Part shown: positions 47,636 to 59,169 of the stretch, piece after piece | Layout of the letters: each line of letters begins with the position of its first letter | Numbering within the stretch: position 1 is the stretch's first letter | Source of the DNA: Novosphingobium sp. Gsoil 351 | GTDB taxonomy: Bacteria; Pseudomonadota; Alphaproteobacteria; Sphingomonadales; Sphingomonadaceae | DNA length: 64,000 nucleotides | Assembly: GCF_009707465.1 (NCBI RefSeq) | Contig: NZ_CP046120.1 | Location: 3,754,330-3,818,329, forward strand | Direction of reading: 5' to 3' | Program-made: the position numbers and the translations under genes | Notes under the pieces: model-generated | The model's input: only the letters and a program-made list of their open reading frames with translations | Told to the model about the DNA's origin: nothing | Databases searched by the model: none

Positions 47636-47672
47636 GGCCCAACCGGAGCGGTGGATAAGTGTGACGGATCGA

Positions 47673-48887
<1,215 letters not shown>

Positions 48888-49026
48888 GGGCGAAATTCCG
48901 CAGTTTCGTTCGCGGCGCCCCCTATGGCATGGTGGCGCACGCGGCAAGGGAAGCGGCGATGGCCGCATTTTCCGCGGATTTAATCGCGCGATTGAATTGC
49001 CCGGTGGCTTCCGCCAATACCGGGCG

Positions 49027-49880
49027 ATGAGCACCGGCCGACGGCAGACCATCCGCATTCCCATCGCCGACGGGCTGACCCTCGCGGCCGACGTCGCCGG
49101 TCCGCCTGGCGCTCCCACCGTCATCCTCGGCCATGGCGGCGGTCAGACCCGCCATTCGTGGGACAAATGCGAGCTCCAACTTGCCGAGGCGGGCTATTTC
49201 GCGATCAACTACGATCTGCGCGGCCACGGCGACAGCGACTGGTCGCGCGACGGCGAATACACGATGGAGGCGCGCGCCGACGACCTCGCTCATGTCGCCG
49301 CCCTCGGATCGCGGCCGTTTGCGTTGGTCGGGGCCTCGATGGGTGGGGTCACGGCGCTGGTCGCCGCGACGCTGGGGCTCCAGGCCTCGGCGATCGTGCT
49401 GGTCGACATCGTGCCCAAGATGAATCTCGCGGGGGCGGACAAGGTGCGCGGCTTCATGGCCGCCAGCCCGAACGGATTCGCCACGCTCGAAGAAGCGGCC
49501 GACGCCATCAGCGCCTATTATCCCGAGCGCCCGCGGCCCAAAGACCTCTCGGGTCTGCACAAGAACCTGCGTTTGGGGATGACGGGCGCTATCGCTGGCA
49601 TTGGGACCCGTGGATGATGAACGATATGCGCGGCGATCCGCGCCGCCTGCTGGGCATCATGGACGCCGCCGACTGGACCGACCGCATTCCCACGCTGCTG
49701 GTGCGTGGAATGAAGAGCGACATTGTCGACGAAGATGGCGTGGCCGACCTGCGCCGCCGCATCCCCGCGCTCGAAGTCGCAGACATCCGCGGCGCCGGGC
49801 ACATGGTGGCGGGTGATCGCAACGACGAGTTCAACGCCGCAGTGATCGAATTCCTGCGCCGGGCGATGCCCGCGAGCTAG
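49027..49880 (+). CDS. Alpha/beta-hydrolase (epoxide hydrolase/esterase-like), split by a G-run deletion
   Basis: About 284 residues over two frames from ATG 49027. The core has [20 protein letters not shown] (oxyanion loop), [11 protein letters not shown], the nucleophile [18 protein letters not shown], and in the second frame [16 protein letters not shown] (acid) and [18 protein letters not shown] (His). Adding one G to ttggggatgacg near 49580 restores [16 protein letters not shown], a motif common to these hydrolases. The break is probably a sequencing error. It overlaps the convergent hydrolase by 4 bases. Substrate unknown. Confidence 0.83.
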
Positions 49881-50830
49881 CCTTCCAGCTTCAGCAGACG
49901 CGCGATTCCGCTCACCAGATCGCGATTGAAGGCCTGGCTGATCGCAGCCTCGGCCACCATGTTGAAAGCGTGGATTGCGCCGGGGTAGCTGTGCAATTCC
50001 ACCGGCACCCCCGCATCGACCAGCCGCCGCGCGTAATCGAGGTCCTCGTCGAAGAATAGATCGAGGCTCCCCGTCAGCAACAGCGTGGGCGGCAACCCGG
50101 CCAAGTTGTCGGCAAGCGCGGGCGAGAACCAGCCTTTGCGCGCGTCTTCGGCGGCATAATCGCCACGCAGCGCCTCCCAGCCGAACCGGTTGGAATGCCG
50201 GGTCCAGACCCATTCGCCGGTCGAACGGTTGTTCCAGCGGCACGCAGCGCCACCAGTCCGGTGATCGAGCATCGGGTAAACCAGCACTTGCGCCGCGAGT
50301 TTGGGCCCGTCTGTGTCGCGGGCCATCAGCGCGGTCGCGGCGGCCAGCCCGCCGCCTGCGCTCTCGCCGATGATCGCAATCCGCGCGGGATCGATGCCCA
50401 GCCCCTCCGCCGCTGAGGCCATCCACGCTAGTCCGTCGAGGCAATCCTGCTGCGGGCCGGGAAACGGCGTTTCGGGCGCGAGCCGATATTCGACCGAGAC
50501 CACCGGAATTTGCAGGGCGGCCGCCATCGCCGAGGGGCCGAACTGCATATCCTTGGCGGTGCCCAGGACCATGCCCCCACCGTGGATGTGAAAGAGCGCC
50601 GCGCGTTTCTGCGTGCCGGGGTTCGGATCGAAGCAGTAGAGCTCGATCTCGCTGCCATCGGCGCGACGCGCCCCGCGAATCGTCGCCGCGAGCGGCGGCG
50701 CGCCGAGATCGACGAACCTTCCCGCCGACTCCGCGCGTGCCTGATCGAGCGTCGCGCGGTCGAATTCGCGGAACGGCAGGGCCTCGACGATGGGCCAGAC
50801 TTCGGGATCGACCAGGTGGCGGGTATCCAT
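49877..50830 (-). CDS. Hormone-sensitive-lipase family alpha/beta-hydrolase
   Basis: A 317-residue cytoplasmic esterase in one frame. It has the HSL oxyanion motif LFHIHGGGMVLGTA, the nucleophile IAIIGESAGGGLAAA, the acid region LLTGSLDLFFDEDLDYA and the His in YPGAIHAFNMVAEA. VEYRLAPETPFP is also diagnostic. No signal peptide. It is convergent with the previous hydrolase and divergent from the phosphatase gene. Likely acts on short-chain esters or acetylated sugars/terpenoids; the true substrate is unknown. Confidence 0.9.
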   Translation of the reverse strand: MDTRHLVDPEVWPIVEALPFREFDRATLDQARAESAGRFVDLGAPPLAATIRGARRADGSEIELYCFDPNPGTQKRAALFHIHGGGMVLGTAKDMQFGPSAMAAALQIPVVSVEYRLAPETPFPGPQQDCLDGLAWMASAAEGLGIDPARIAIIGESAGGGLAAATALMARDTDGPKLAAQVLVYPMLDHRTGGAACRWNNRSTGEWVWTRHSNRFGWEALRGDYAAEDARKGWFSPALADNLAGLPPTLLLTGSLDLFFDEDLDYARRLVDAGVPVELHSYPGAIHAFNMVAEAAISQAFNRDLVSGIARLLKLEG

Positions 50831-50913
50831 CGAATTTTCTCTCCCGGTTGCTCATTTACTGCTGCTCCAGCGGGCCATTGTCCAGCCGCCGGGGTGCGAC
50901 TACGGCGCAGACG

Positions 50914-51702
50914 ATGGATCAGGACCGCATTCTACCGCTCGAAGGCATCCGCAACTTCCGCGACTATGGCGGTTACGCCGCCGCCGACGGCGCAAGCGTC
51001 AGTCGAGGGGTGCTGTGGCGCTCGGGACACCACCATCAGGCAACGCCCGCCGACCTGGCGAAGGTCGCCGCACTCGGCCTCGACGCGGTGATCGATTTGC
51101 GCGGCGACAGCGAGCGCAGCGCCTTCCCGTGTTTGCGCCACCCCGAATTCACCACCGAGGTGCTGTTCGCGCCGGGCGAGACCGCCGGGCTGGCGGGCGC
51201 GGCGGCGCACGAGGCGGCGGGAGAGGGCGTCCGCACGGGCGGCGAATCGCGCGCGGCGATGGTCAACCTCAACCGGGGGATGCCGTGGCGACCGGTACTG
51301 GTCGCCTCGATGAGGCTCTATTTCGCCGCGTTGGCCGAGGGACGGAAGCCGATCCTGCTCCACTGCGTCGCGGGCAAGGACCGCACCGGCCTTGCCGCAT
51401 GGCTCACCCATCACGCGCTGGGCGTGCATCCCGACGACGCGATGGCCGACTACCTGCTGACCAACGTCGCCACCAATCTGAGCGAGCGGATGGCGCTGGG
51501 GGCGGAGACGGTGCGCGCGCGCTATGGCCCGCGGATGGACGACGAAGCGGTCCTGGCGCTGATGTCGGTCGCGCCCGAATACATCTCCGCCGGGCTCGAT
51601 GCGATCCGCGAGCGGCACGGTACATATGACGGCTACCTCGAGGAAGTGCTCGGCGTGGGTCCGGCGCAGGTCGCGGCGATCCAGGCAGATCTGTTGGTTT
51701 AG
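50914..51702 (+). CDS. Tyrosine/serine protein phosphatase family (Y_phosphatase3)
   Basis: About 262 residues from ATG 50914. The signature P-loop is ILLHCVAGKDRTGLAAWL (Cys nucleophile, HCxxGKDRTG). The N-terminal LEGIRNFRDYGGYAAADG and WRSGHHHQATPAD plus AVIDLRGDSER are those of the MptpB/IphP-like phosphatases. The family removes phosphate from Tyr/Ser residues or phosphoinositides. It is alone between a hydrolase and trxB. No signal peptide. Confidence 0.88.
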   Translation: MDQDRILPLEGIRNFRDYGGYAAADGASVSRGVLWRSGHHHQATPADLAKVAALGLDAVIDLRGDSERSAFPCLRHPEFTTEVLFAPGETAGLAGAAAHEAAGEGVRTGGESRAAMVNLNRGMPWRPVLVASMRLYFAALAEGRKPILLHCVAGKDRTGLAAWLTHHALGVHPDDAMADYLLTNVATNLSERMALGAETVRARYGPRMDDEAVLALMSVAPEYISAGLDAIRERHGTYDGYLEEVLGVGPAQVAAIQADLLV

Positions 51703-51797
51703 CCGACCCCGTCTGGGGGAAAATGCGCGGTCGCGATTCGTAATTCCGCCATGGCGCGCTTATCTCGCCCCCTGCCTCAAGAACTTGGCGGGGAACC

Positions 51798-52768
<971 letters not shown>

Positions 52769-52772
52769 TCGT

Positions 52773-53525
52773 TCAGCCGAGTGCGTCGAGCACGCGCTTC
52801 AGCAACCATGCGCGCGCGGCCTGATCCGCGAAGCTGTGCGAGGCGCTGGCGAGGCGGGCAATGCGTCCCGTCGTCCCCCCACGCCGCCGTGAACAGTTGC
52901 GCGGTGCGGTCGCGCTCGGCGAGGAGAATGTCCACCGGGCCGCCGAACTGCGCCAGCCCCTCGCGCATCTGTTCGGCCAGCGCCGATTTGGGCGCGGTGG
53001 CGGCGGCTTGGCGCAGGCCGGTGGCCAGCTTGCGCAGATCGATCGCACCGCCCAGAAGCCGTTTCCACGCCGCCGGATCGGCGAACTTGGCGGCGTAGCG
53101 GCGGCGCAGTGCGGCAGAGCCTGAGCCGCGCGATCCTCGCCTTCGACCGTCCACGGATTGGCAAGGACCAGCGCGTCGATTTGCAGGCTGGCGGCGAACA
53201 GCATCGCGCGCCGGCCGCGTCGCAATTGCCGAAACCGGCGATCTTGCGCAGCCCCGGCGCGGCCGTGCGGAACGCGGCGATGGCCGCGGCGATATCGTCG
53301 CGGGTTTCGTGGAAGTCCCGATTCACTCCCGCACTGTCGCCGACGCCGCGGCGGTCGTAGCGAAACACCGGGTGGCCCGCGGCGACTTGCGCGGCAAGCT
53401 GGGCTTGACCCGCCCAGGACCCGGACGCGGATCTCGTTGCCGCCGCTGACGATCAGCAGCCCGAACGGACCGGGCGCGGCATCGAGCGTGCCGAACAGCA
53501 CGTCATCGCCGCAGGCGAATTCCAC
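52773..53525 (-). CDS. Exosortase A system-associated hydrolase 1, frameshifted
   Basis: About 250-270 residues over several frames. It begins VEFACGDDVLFGTLDAAPGP, then LLIVSGGNEIR (the family-specific start of strand one), GHPVFRYDRRGVGDSAG with a following FHETRDDIAAAI, then KIAGFGNCDA (the nucleophile position of this subfamily), and ends ASHSFADQAARAWLLKRVLD with the His. These match the hydrolase 1 family found only with XrtA loci. Its task is unknown but probably concerns polysaccharide or lipid-anchor processing. It is last in the minus-strand set of XrtA genes. Confidence 0.75.
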   Translation of the reverse strand: MEFACGDDVLFGTLDAAPGPFGLLIVSGGNEIRVRVLGGSSPACRASRRGPPGVSLRPPRRRRQCGSESGLPRNPRRYRRGHRRVPHGRAGAAQDRRFRQLRRGRRAMLFAASLQIDALVLANPWTVEGEDRAAQALPHCAAATPPSSPIRRRGNGFWAVRSICASWPPACAKPPPPRPNRRWPNRCARGWRSSAARWTFSSPSATAPRNCSRRRGGTTGRIARLASASHSFADQAARAWLLKRVLDALG

Positions 53526-54220
53526 AATCCCGCCTCATCGCGCGAGGTCCGCGACGATCCGCGCGCGGCGAGCGCAGCCGACAAGTCCGCACATCCTCGC
53601 CCGGTTCGCTGCGCAGCCGCAACGCGCTGCCGCCCAGGTCGTCCAGCGTGAGGATGACGTGGGGCCAACTCGGGGAAAGCAAGGCGATTTCGAGATCGCC
53701 GATCATCGCCGCGCCCAGCCGGTATCCGGCGAGCTCGATCCCGGCTTCGGCGCCCGCCTTCGAGCAGCCCCTCCATGGTCTCCGCCAGCCCTTCCTCGCG
53801 CGCGCTCACGGTTCGTGCGCGCAACATCGGGCGCAGAACCTGGGGGCCGTCGATCGGTTCGAAGCGCCAGCCGGGCAGCGTGCCGGGGGCGACCAACGCA
53901 CCTCCGCGCAGGCTCAGCGCATGGGTCGCGCCAAGTGCGCGGCGGCGGCTGCGGTGGCATCGCGCCAGGTGCCGATGTTCTGGGCGTCCAGCGCGGCAAG
54001 GCTCTCATTGCACCCTGGCAGATCGAGGCAGCACGCTGGCGATCCTCGCGCCTGCCAGCGTGCGCATCGTCTCGACCAGCATCCGCCTGGTGCGATTGAA
54101 TTCCTCGAACAAAGCCGGGACGATCAGGATCCGTGCCGCGGCATCCGTCGGACCCGTGACAACGCGAACTCCTCGCCGCTCCCCGCCCGGCGCCGCGCAG
54201 GGCCAGGCGACGATCCTCAC
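53503..54220 (-). CDS. Exosortase A system-associated hydrolase 2, frameshifted
   Basis: About 240-270 residues over several frames. The diagnostic N-terminal motif is ILIVPALFEEFNRTRRMLVE (ALFEExNxxRR), followed by LAGARIASVLP, then HALSLRGGALVAPG and LPGWRFEPIDGPQVLRPMLR, and ending ALLSPSWPHVILTLDDLGGS. The set fits the hydrolase 2 family of XrtA loci. It starts at GTG/ATG 54220, overlapping the acyl carrier protein stop, and is followed by hydrolase 1. The exact end is uncertain because of the indels. Confidence 0.7.
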
Positions 54221-54519
54221 GCGGCTTTCGTCATTTGGCCCGCTTGGCTTTCGCGAAGGCCAGGAGATTGCCGGAAAGTCTCGAGCAGTTCGCCATCGAC
54301 TTCATCATCGTCGATGACGATGTCGAGGCGATCTTCCATTTCGGTCAGAAGGCCGGCCACTGCCATGGAGTCGAGTTCGGGCAGGGGCGCCGAACAGTCC
54401 GGTATCCGCAGCGAACGCCGCGACCTGGGCCGCCCTGCAAGCCGAGCACGTCGCGCAGGATCGAGCGGAGCACGGCGTCGGTATCGCCGTGGGTCCGATG
54501 AGCGGTATTTTTGGCGCAA
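54217..54519 (-). CDS. Acyl carrier protein of the XrtA cluster, partly frameshifted
   Basis: About 85-100 residues. The second half is clear: LPELDSMAVAGLLTEMEDRL, where the Ser of DSM would carry phosphopantetheine, followed by an acidic helix (IVIDDDEVDGELLETF). An N-terminal helix is visible in another frame (TDAVLRSILRDVLGL), so at least one indel lies near 54440. The C-terminus is Lys-rich in the repaired frame. XrtA loci normally encode such an ACP next to an acyl-CoA ligase and hydrolases; it probably carries the substrate they process. Confidence 0.75.
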   Translation of the reverse strand: MRQKYRSSDPRRYRRRAPLDPARRARLAGRPRSRRSLRIPDCSAPLPELDSMAVAGLLTEMEDRLDIVIDDDEVDGELLETFRQSPGLRESQAGQMTKAA

Positions 54520-55576
54520 GGGGTTCTCCCGTCCCTGTTCGCGGCGCGCTCTACAAACGCCGTGCCGCAGAGCGGCAAGGGGAAGCCTGGGCCGCGCAGG
54601 CGGTCGCGGAGCAGGTATGGCCAGCTTCGCGGGTCCAGCGGGCGATGCATGTCGAGGCGGAGCATCGCGCGCGCGCGCTCCATCCAGTCGCGCTTGTAGC
54701 CATCGTCGCCGCTGCCGAAGTCGATCGTACGGACCCCCGTCGCGGTCGATGACGTGGGCGAACAGTGCGTGGCTGAGCAGGGTGCCGGGGAGTGGGCCTT
54801 GGCGTCTTCGACGTGGGCGAGCTTGTGTATGTAGGCGGTGCCGTTATCGACGGTCCACAGTTGAGCGGCGACGGGGCGGCCGTCGATCCGCGCCACCCCC
54901 AACCGCAACGTGCCTGCCGCGCCTTCTTCCTCGGCAAGCGGCGGGAGAAACGCGGGGCTACCCTCCTCGGGCTTCCAGCTTTGCGCGTAAACCGCCTCGT
55001 AATCGGCCCACTCGGCGTTGATCGAAGCGGTCGACGATGTGCAATTCGGCCAGGCCTTTGGCGCCCTTGCGGCGAACGGTTTCGCGCAGACGCCCGGGGC
55101 GAGCGGCCCAGTATTCGGCGAAACTGCGCCCGGCGAGTTCGACCCGGTGGTTGACGTCGGCCTGCTCGGCGCGGACGTTCCAGCCCGCGGCGGCGGGCGG
55201 CGGCGGTGGGCTCGGCGTCCGCCTGGGCGAGCGGTTGAAGGGTGATCCGCCGGGCCTTGCGCGCCAGATCGCGGGTGAGGGCAGGGAGCAAGGCTTCGCC
55301 ACCAGCGGCGAACACCGGGCGCGCCCAGAAGCTGTACCAGTTGCCGAGGCTGCGCAGATGCCCGCTGCCGGGCCGGTGCATCAGCGCCAGCGCACAACGC
55401 GCCTCGCCGTCGCTCGCCAGCGCCAGCAGCGGCTTCTCGTCCGGCAGGCACAGGTCGTTCAACGCGCTCCACCACGCCAGCCGATCGAACGGCGCGTGCT
55501 GGTTCTCGCGGCCGAGCGCCTTGGTCCACGCCGCTTGCGCCCCGGCGGGATTAGCTAGATATTGGACGCTTGCCAT
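54505..55576 (-). CDS. FemAB-like/GNAT protein associated with XrtA, frameshifted
   Basis: About 340-355 residues from ATG 55576 over at least three frames. It begins ASVQYLANPAGAQAAWTKAL, then HAPFDRLAWWSALNDLCLPD, LMHRPGSGHLRSLGNWYSFW and the later GGSPAFLPPLAEEEG-type segment with LGVARIDGRPVAAQLW, AYIHKLAHVEDAKAHSP and a final TIDFGSGDDGYKRDWM with LRDRLRGPGF. This is the double-GNAT fold of XrtA/PEP-CTERM-associated FemAB-like proteins, which probably transfer an aminoacyl or acyl group. The end is uncertain because the stop is lost in an indel near 54505. Confidence 0.7.
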
Positions 55577-55610
55577 TAGCCGCGCCTCGTCATCGTCCTT
55601 CCTTACCGGG

Positions 55611-57138
55611 CAGCCTGATCATCGAAGCCGTTCCGCCCGCGCTGCCACTCGATCGTCTGGTGCTTCGCGGAGCGGCACCGATGCGCCCGCGCTGCTGCTG
55701 CGTTCGGGGCCTTTAAGCTATGAGGCCTTAAGAGCGGGTGTCGCGAAGCTAGCGGGCTGGTTAGGCACGGTCGTCCGTGAACCCGGCGCGCGTGTGGCCT
55801 GCTGGCTGCCGAAGACCGAGCTGGCCTGCCTGATGCCGCTTGCCGCGGCGCGGGCCGGACTGGTCTATGTGCCGATAAACCCGCTGCTCAAGCGCGCGCA
55901 AGTGGCGCATATCCTTGCGGACAGCGGGGCGATGTTGCTGATCGCCAATGCCGCGCGGCTGGCGACGCTCGAGCCGGGCGATCGCGCCGGAGCCGAGATG
56001 ATCGACGAACGCGACGCCTGGGCGGGGGTGGAGGACGCGTCGCCGCTGGGCGATCCATCGCGCCACGATCCGGCGCAGCTAGCGCAGATTCTCTATACCA
56101 GCGGATCAACCGGCAAACCCAAGGGGGTGATGTTGAACCACGCCAACTTGTGGTTCGGCGCAGTCAGCGTGGCCACTTATCTCAAGCTGGCGCCGCACGA
56201 TCGGCTTCTCGGAGTCATGCGCTGAGTTTCGATTACGGCCAAAATCAGCTACTTGGAGGGTGGTGCGTAGGTGCTTCGATAGCACCGCTCGATTACCTGA
56301 CCCCGCGCGACGTGGTGAAGACGGTCGCCCGCGAGGCGCTGACGACGCTGGCGCGATCCCGCCGTTGTGGGTCCAGCTGCTCGAGCAGGATTGGGGCGAT
56401 GCAGGAGCGACGCTGCGGCGGCTGACCAACACCGGCGGCGCGCTGACCGTCGATCTCGTCCGCAAAGTGCGCGCGCTTTCCCCAAGCCGATCTCTACGCG
56501 ATGTATGGGCTGACCGAGGCATTCCGCTCGACTTACCTCGATCCGGCGCTGATCGACGCACCCGACTTCGATCGGCACCGCGATCCCTTTGGCGGGAAGT
56601 GATGGTGGTGGCCGACGACGGAAGCGAAACCATCGCCGGCGAGGAAGGCGAACTGGTTCACGCCGGGCCGCTGGTCGCAAGGGTATTGGAAGACACCGAA
56701 CGCACCGAACGCTTCCGCCCCGCACCGAGCGCGGTCGCGCCATGGGGGGGATCGCGGTGTGGTCGGGCGATCGGGTGCGCGATGGCGACGGATTACTCCA
56801 TTTTGCGGGGCGGCGCGATGCGATGATCAAGACTTCCGGGCAACCGGGTCAGCCCGCAGGAAGTCGAGGACGCGGCGCTGGCCACCGGGCTGGTCGTAGA
56901 GGCGGTGGCGCTGGGTTTGCCCTGATGCCCGGCTGGGTCAGGCGATCCACCTCGTCGCGCGCGCCGCGCCGGGCGCGGACCCGGGAAAGCTTGCCCCCGG
57001 GCGCTCACCGCTGCCTTGCCCAATTTCGATGGTTCCCCCCAGGCGATCCACTGGGCGAGGCGATGCCGCTGAATCCCAACGGCAAAGGTCGATCGCGCGG
57101 CGCTTTCGCAGGAACTATCGCGGGACCGGGCGGCATGA
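55611..57138 (+). CDS. Acyl-CoA ligase (AMP-forming), exosortase A system-associated, frameshifted
   Basis: About 500 residues over many frames. The start codon is unclear; the first family-like segment is LIIEAVPPALPLDRLVLRG. Then LLLRSGPLSYEALRAGVAKL, GLVYVPINPLLKRAQVAHIL, the AMP-binding signature LAQILYTSGSTGKPKGVML, LSFDYGQNQLL, and near the end GEEGELVHAGPLV and MIKTSG with PNGK, the C-terminal catalytic Lys region. It activates an acyl group as an adenylate, probably for the ACP on the other strand. The stop overlaps the decarboxylase ATG at 57135. Confidence 0.78.
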
Positions 57139-58364
57139 GGCCGCTTGGCCCGATTCCCGACGGCTTCGCGGCGATCGACGGCGAGCTGGCATCGACGGAC
57201 GCACCGCCGGATCGTAGGTCGCCGAGGCCGGGCGACACCCCGTTGTCGTCTATTCGCGTACGTTGGTGGGGGAGCGGGTGGCCCGGATGGTGACGCGCGA
57301 TGCCCGGACGGTTGGCGATCCATTATGTGGTCAAAGCAAACCCTACGGCTCACTTCTCGAATTCATGTCAGGTCAAGTCGATGGCTTCGACATCGCCTCG
57401 GCGCCGGGCGAGTTGGCGATCGTCGCGGCGGCCGGGATCGACCCGGCGAGAGTCAGTTTCGCGGAGCCGGGCAAACGACGCGGAGCCCGCGGCGGCGATC
57501 ACGGCCGGGATCACCATCAACCCCGAATCGCTCGCCGAGACGCATCGCGCGCCTGGCGATCGGCGAGCGCCTCGGCGAGCCGCCGCGGCTGGCGGCGCGG
57601 GTCAACCCGGACTTCGACCTGAAAGGGTCGGGCGCATGAAGATGGGCGGCGGCGCCAAACCGTTCCGGGGTTGACGCGGGAGAAAGTGCCGAAGTGATCC
57701 GGACCGTGCTTGCTTCAGGCGCGGAGTGTGGCGGGGCTTGCACATCTTTGCGGGGCAGTCAGGGCGCTCGACGCCGCCGCGATCGTGAGACCCAGGCGCG
57801 CCCTGGCCTTGGCTGCGCGGTTGACTGAGCAAGTGGGCGCCCCGCTGCCAGCCTGCAATCTAGGCGGGGGTTCGGCATTCCCTACTTCCCGGGCGATACC
57901 GATCTCGATGTCGCAGTAGCATCGGGGCGGCGCTGGAGGATGAATTTTCGTCGCTGCCGCAAGTCCTCGTGGACACTGATTTTCTGCATCGAACTGGGTC
58001 GCTGGCTGGTCGGGCCGGCCGGGCCTATCTGACCCGGATCGTCGACCGCAAGCAAAGCCACGGCGAGGTGTTTCTCGTCACCGACGGCGGGCTGCCACCA
58101 GCTCGCCGCCAGCGGGAACTTCGGGCACGGTGGTCCGCCGCAACTATCCCGTCGCCATCGCCAGCCGGTTCGGCGCGCCGGTCGAAGAAGAGGCCAGCGT
58201 CGTCGGATGCCTGTGCACCCCACTCGACCGTCTGGCCGACAAGGCCGGCTTCCCGCGCGCCGAAGTCGGCGATCTGGTCGCGGTGTTCTGTGCTGGGGCC
58301 TACGGCGACTGGCCAGCCCGGCGCAGTTCCTGGGACAGGGCCGGCACGAGAAATGCTACTCTGA
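57135..58364 (+). CDS. PLP-dependent decarboxylase, exosortase A system-associated, frameshifted
   Basis: About 405 residues over many frames from ATG 57135 (MRPLGPIPDGFAAIDGELA). It is an alanine-racemase-fold decarboxylase related to diaminopimelate/ornithine decarboxylase. Segments: AIHYVVKANP (PLP Lys), FMSGQVDGFDIAS, AGELAIVAAAGIDPARVSF when repaired, ARVNPDFDLKGSG with MKMGGGAKPFG, and the C-terminal VSVVGCLCTPLDRLADKAGF and PAREMLL. The specific substrate in XrtA loci is not known. It overlaps the ligase end by 4 bases. Confidence 0.8.
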
Positions 58365-58519
58365 CGGGGGAATAACCCTCCTCGCCGTCGCCGATCCAGA
58401 CAGCCAACAAGGCTAACGGTATCTTCACCACTTCTGGGCATATCAAGAGGTTGAAACGGTGGCTGGCGGACCGCGGGTTCTGCGGGGCGCCGGCGTGCGC
58501 CTGACGAGGGACCTTGTCG

Positions 58520-59155
58520 ATGAATTGCTTCGTTTTGCTGCCGGTTTGGCACAGTCTGGCGCTGGGCGGGTGCGCGGGCGCGTCCGCCGGACCCCAGCTC
58601 CCCCGCCGCATTCGTCGCGACGCAGTAGGGCCCGGGCGAGGAATATGTGATCGGCCCGCTCGACGAATTGACCGTACTTCGTCTGGCGCAACCCCCGGAG
58701 CTGGGCGCCAAACGCGTCCAGGTCCGCCCCCTGACGGGCGCATCACCACGCCGCTGATCACCGACATGCCCGCGGTGGGCAAGACTCCGTCGATGCTGGC
58801 CGAGGACGTCAAGCTCAAGCTTTCGCAGCATTCATCCAGGATCCGATCGTCTCGATCATCGTCAACAAGTTCGCGGGGACGTTCAGCCAGCAGGTCCGCG
58901 TCGTCGGCGCCTACCGAAAAGCCTGCCTCGCTCCCGCGTTCCGCGCCAACATGACGCTGCTCGACGCGATGACGCGGTCGGCGGGCTCAGCGAATACGCT
59001 GCGGGCAACCGCGCTCGCCTGATCTGCTGACCGTGATACCGGCAAGCAGACGGGAAATACGCCGCGCATCGCCGACCCGCTCAAGAAGGGTACCAGCAAG
59101 GCCACGTCGGGCTGCCGGGCGATGTGGATCATCATCCCCGAGAGCACCTTTTTGA
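58520..59155 (+). CDS. XrtA-system polysaccharide export lipoprotein (Wza-like), frameshifted
   Basis: About 210 residues over several frames from about ATG 58520. It has a lipoprotein signal with ALGGC, then the export domain: YVIGPLDELTV-type start, RPDGRITTPLITDMPAVGKT, AEDVKLKLSQ, an IQDPIVSIIVNKF-type strand, GTFSQQVRVVGA, and the end GDVIIIPESTF when one T of the ttttt run near 59148 is removed. This is the poly-GGDEF-free polysaccharide biosynthesis/export fold of outer-membrane Wza/EpsE proteins. It would form the exit channel for the polysaccharide. Stop then at 59155. Confidence 0.8.
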
Positions 59156-59169
59156 GCGCTGGGCCGACG

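Larger units (their letters stand above)
46817..47672. other. 856-base region without a convincing gene
   Basis: The longest non-coding stretch outside the element. Frames at 46848-47180, 47162-47404 and 47292-47642 on the minus strand and 47212-47658 on the plus strand have no ribosome site or family resemblance. It contains a 72-base period tandem repeat (47272-47395), a perfect DnaA box (47627-47635) and two weaker DnaA-like words (47618 tttatccct; 47651 gtggataag, minus strand). Candidate uses: a decayed gene, a regulatory RNA, or a DnaA-binding locus. Confidence 0.5.

Noticed and set aside
47600..47672. Chromosomal origin of replication
   Set aside because: One perfect and two poor DnaA boxes, no AT-rich unwinding region, and no dnaA, hemE or parAB nearby.
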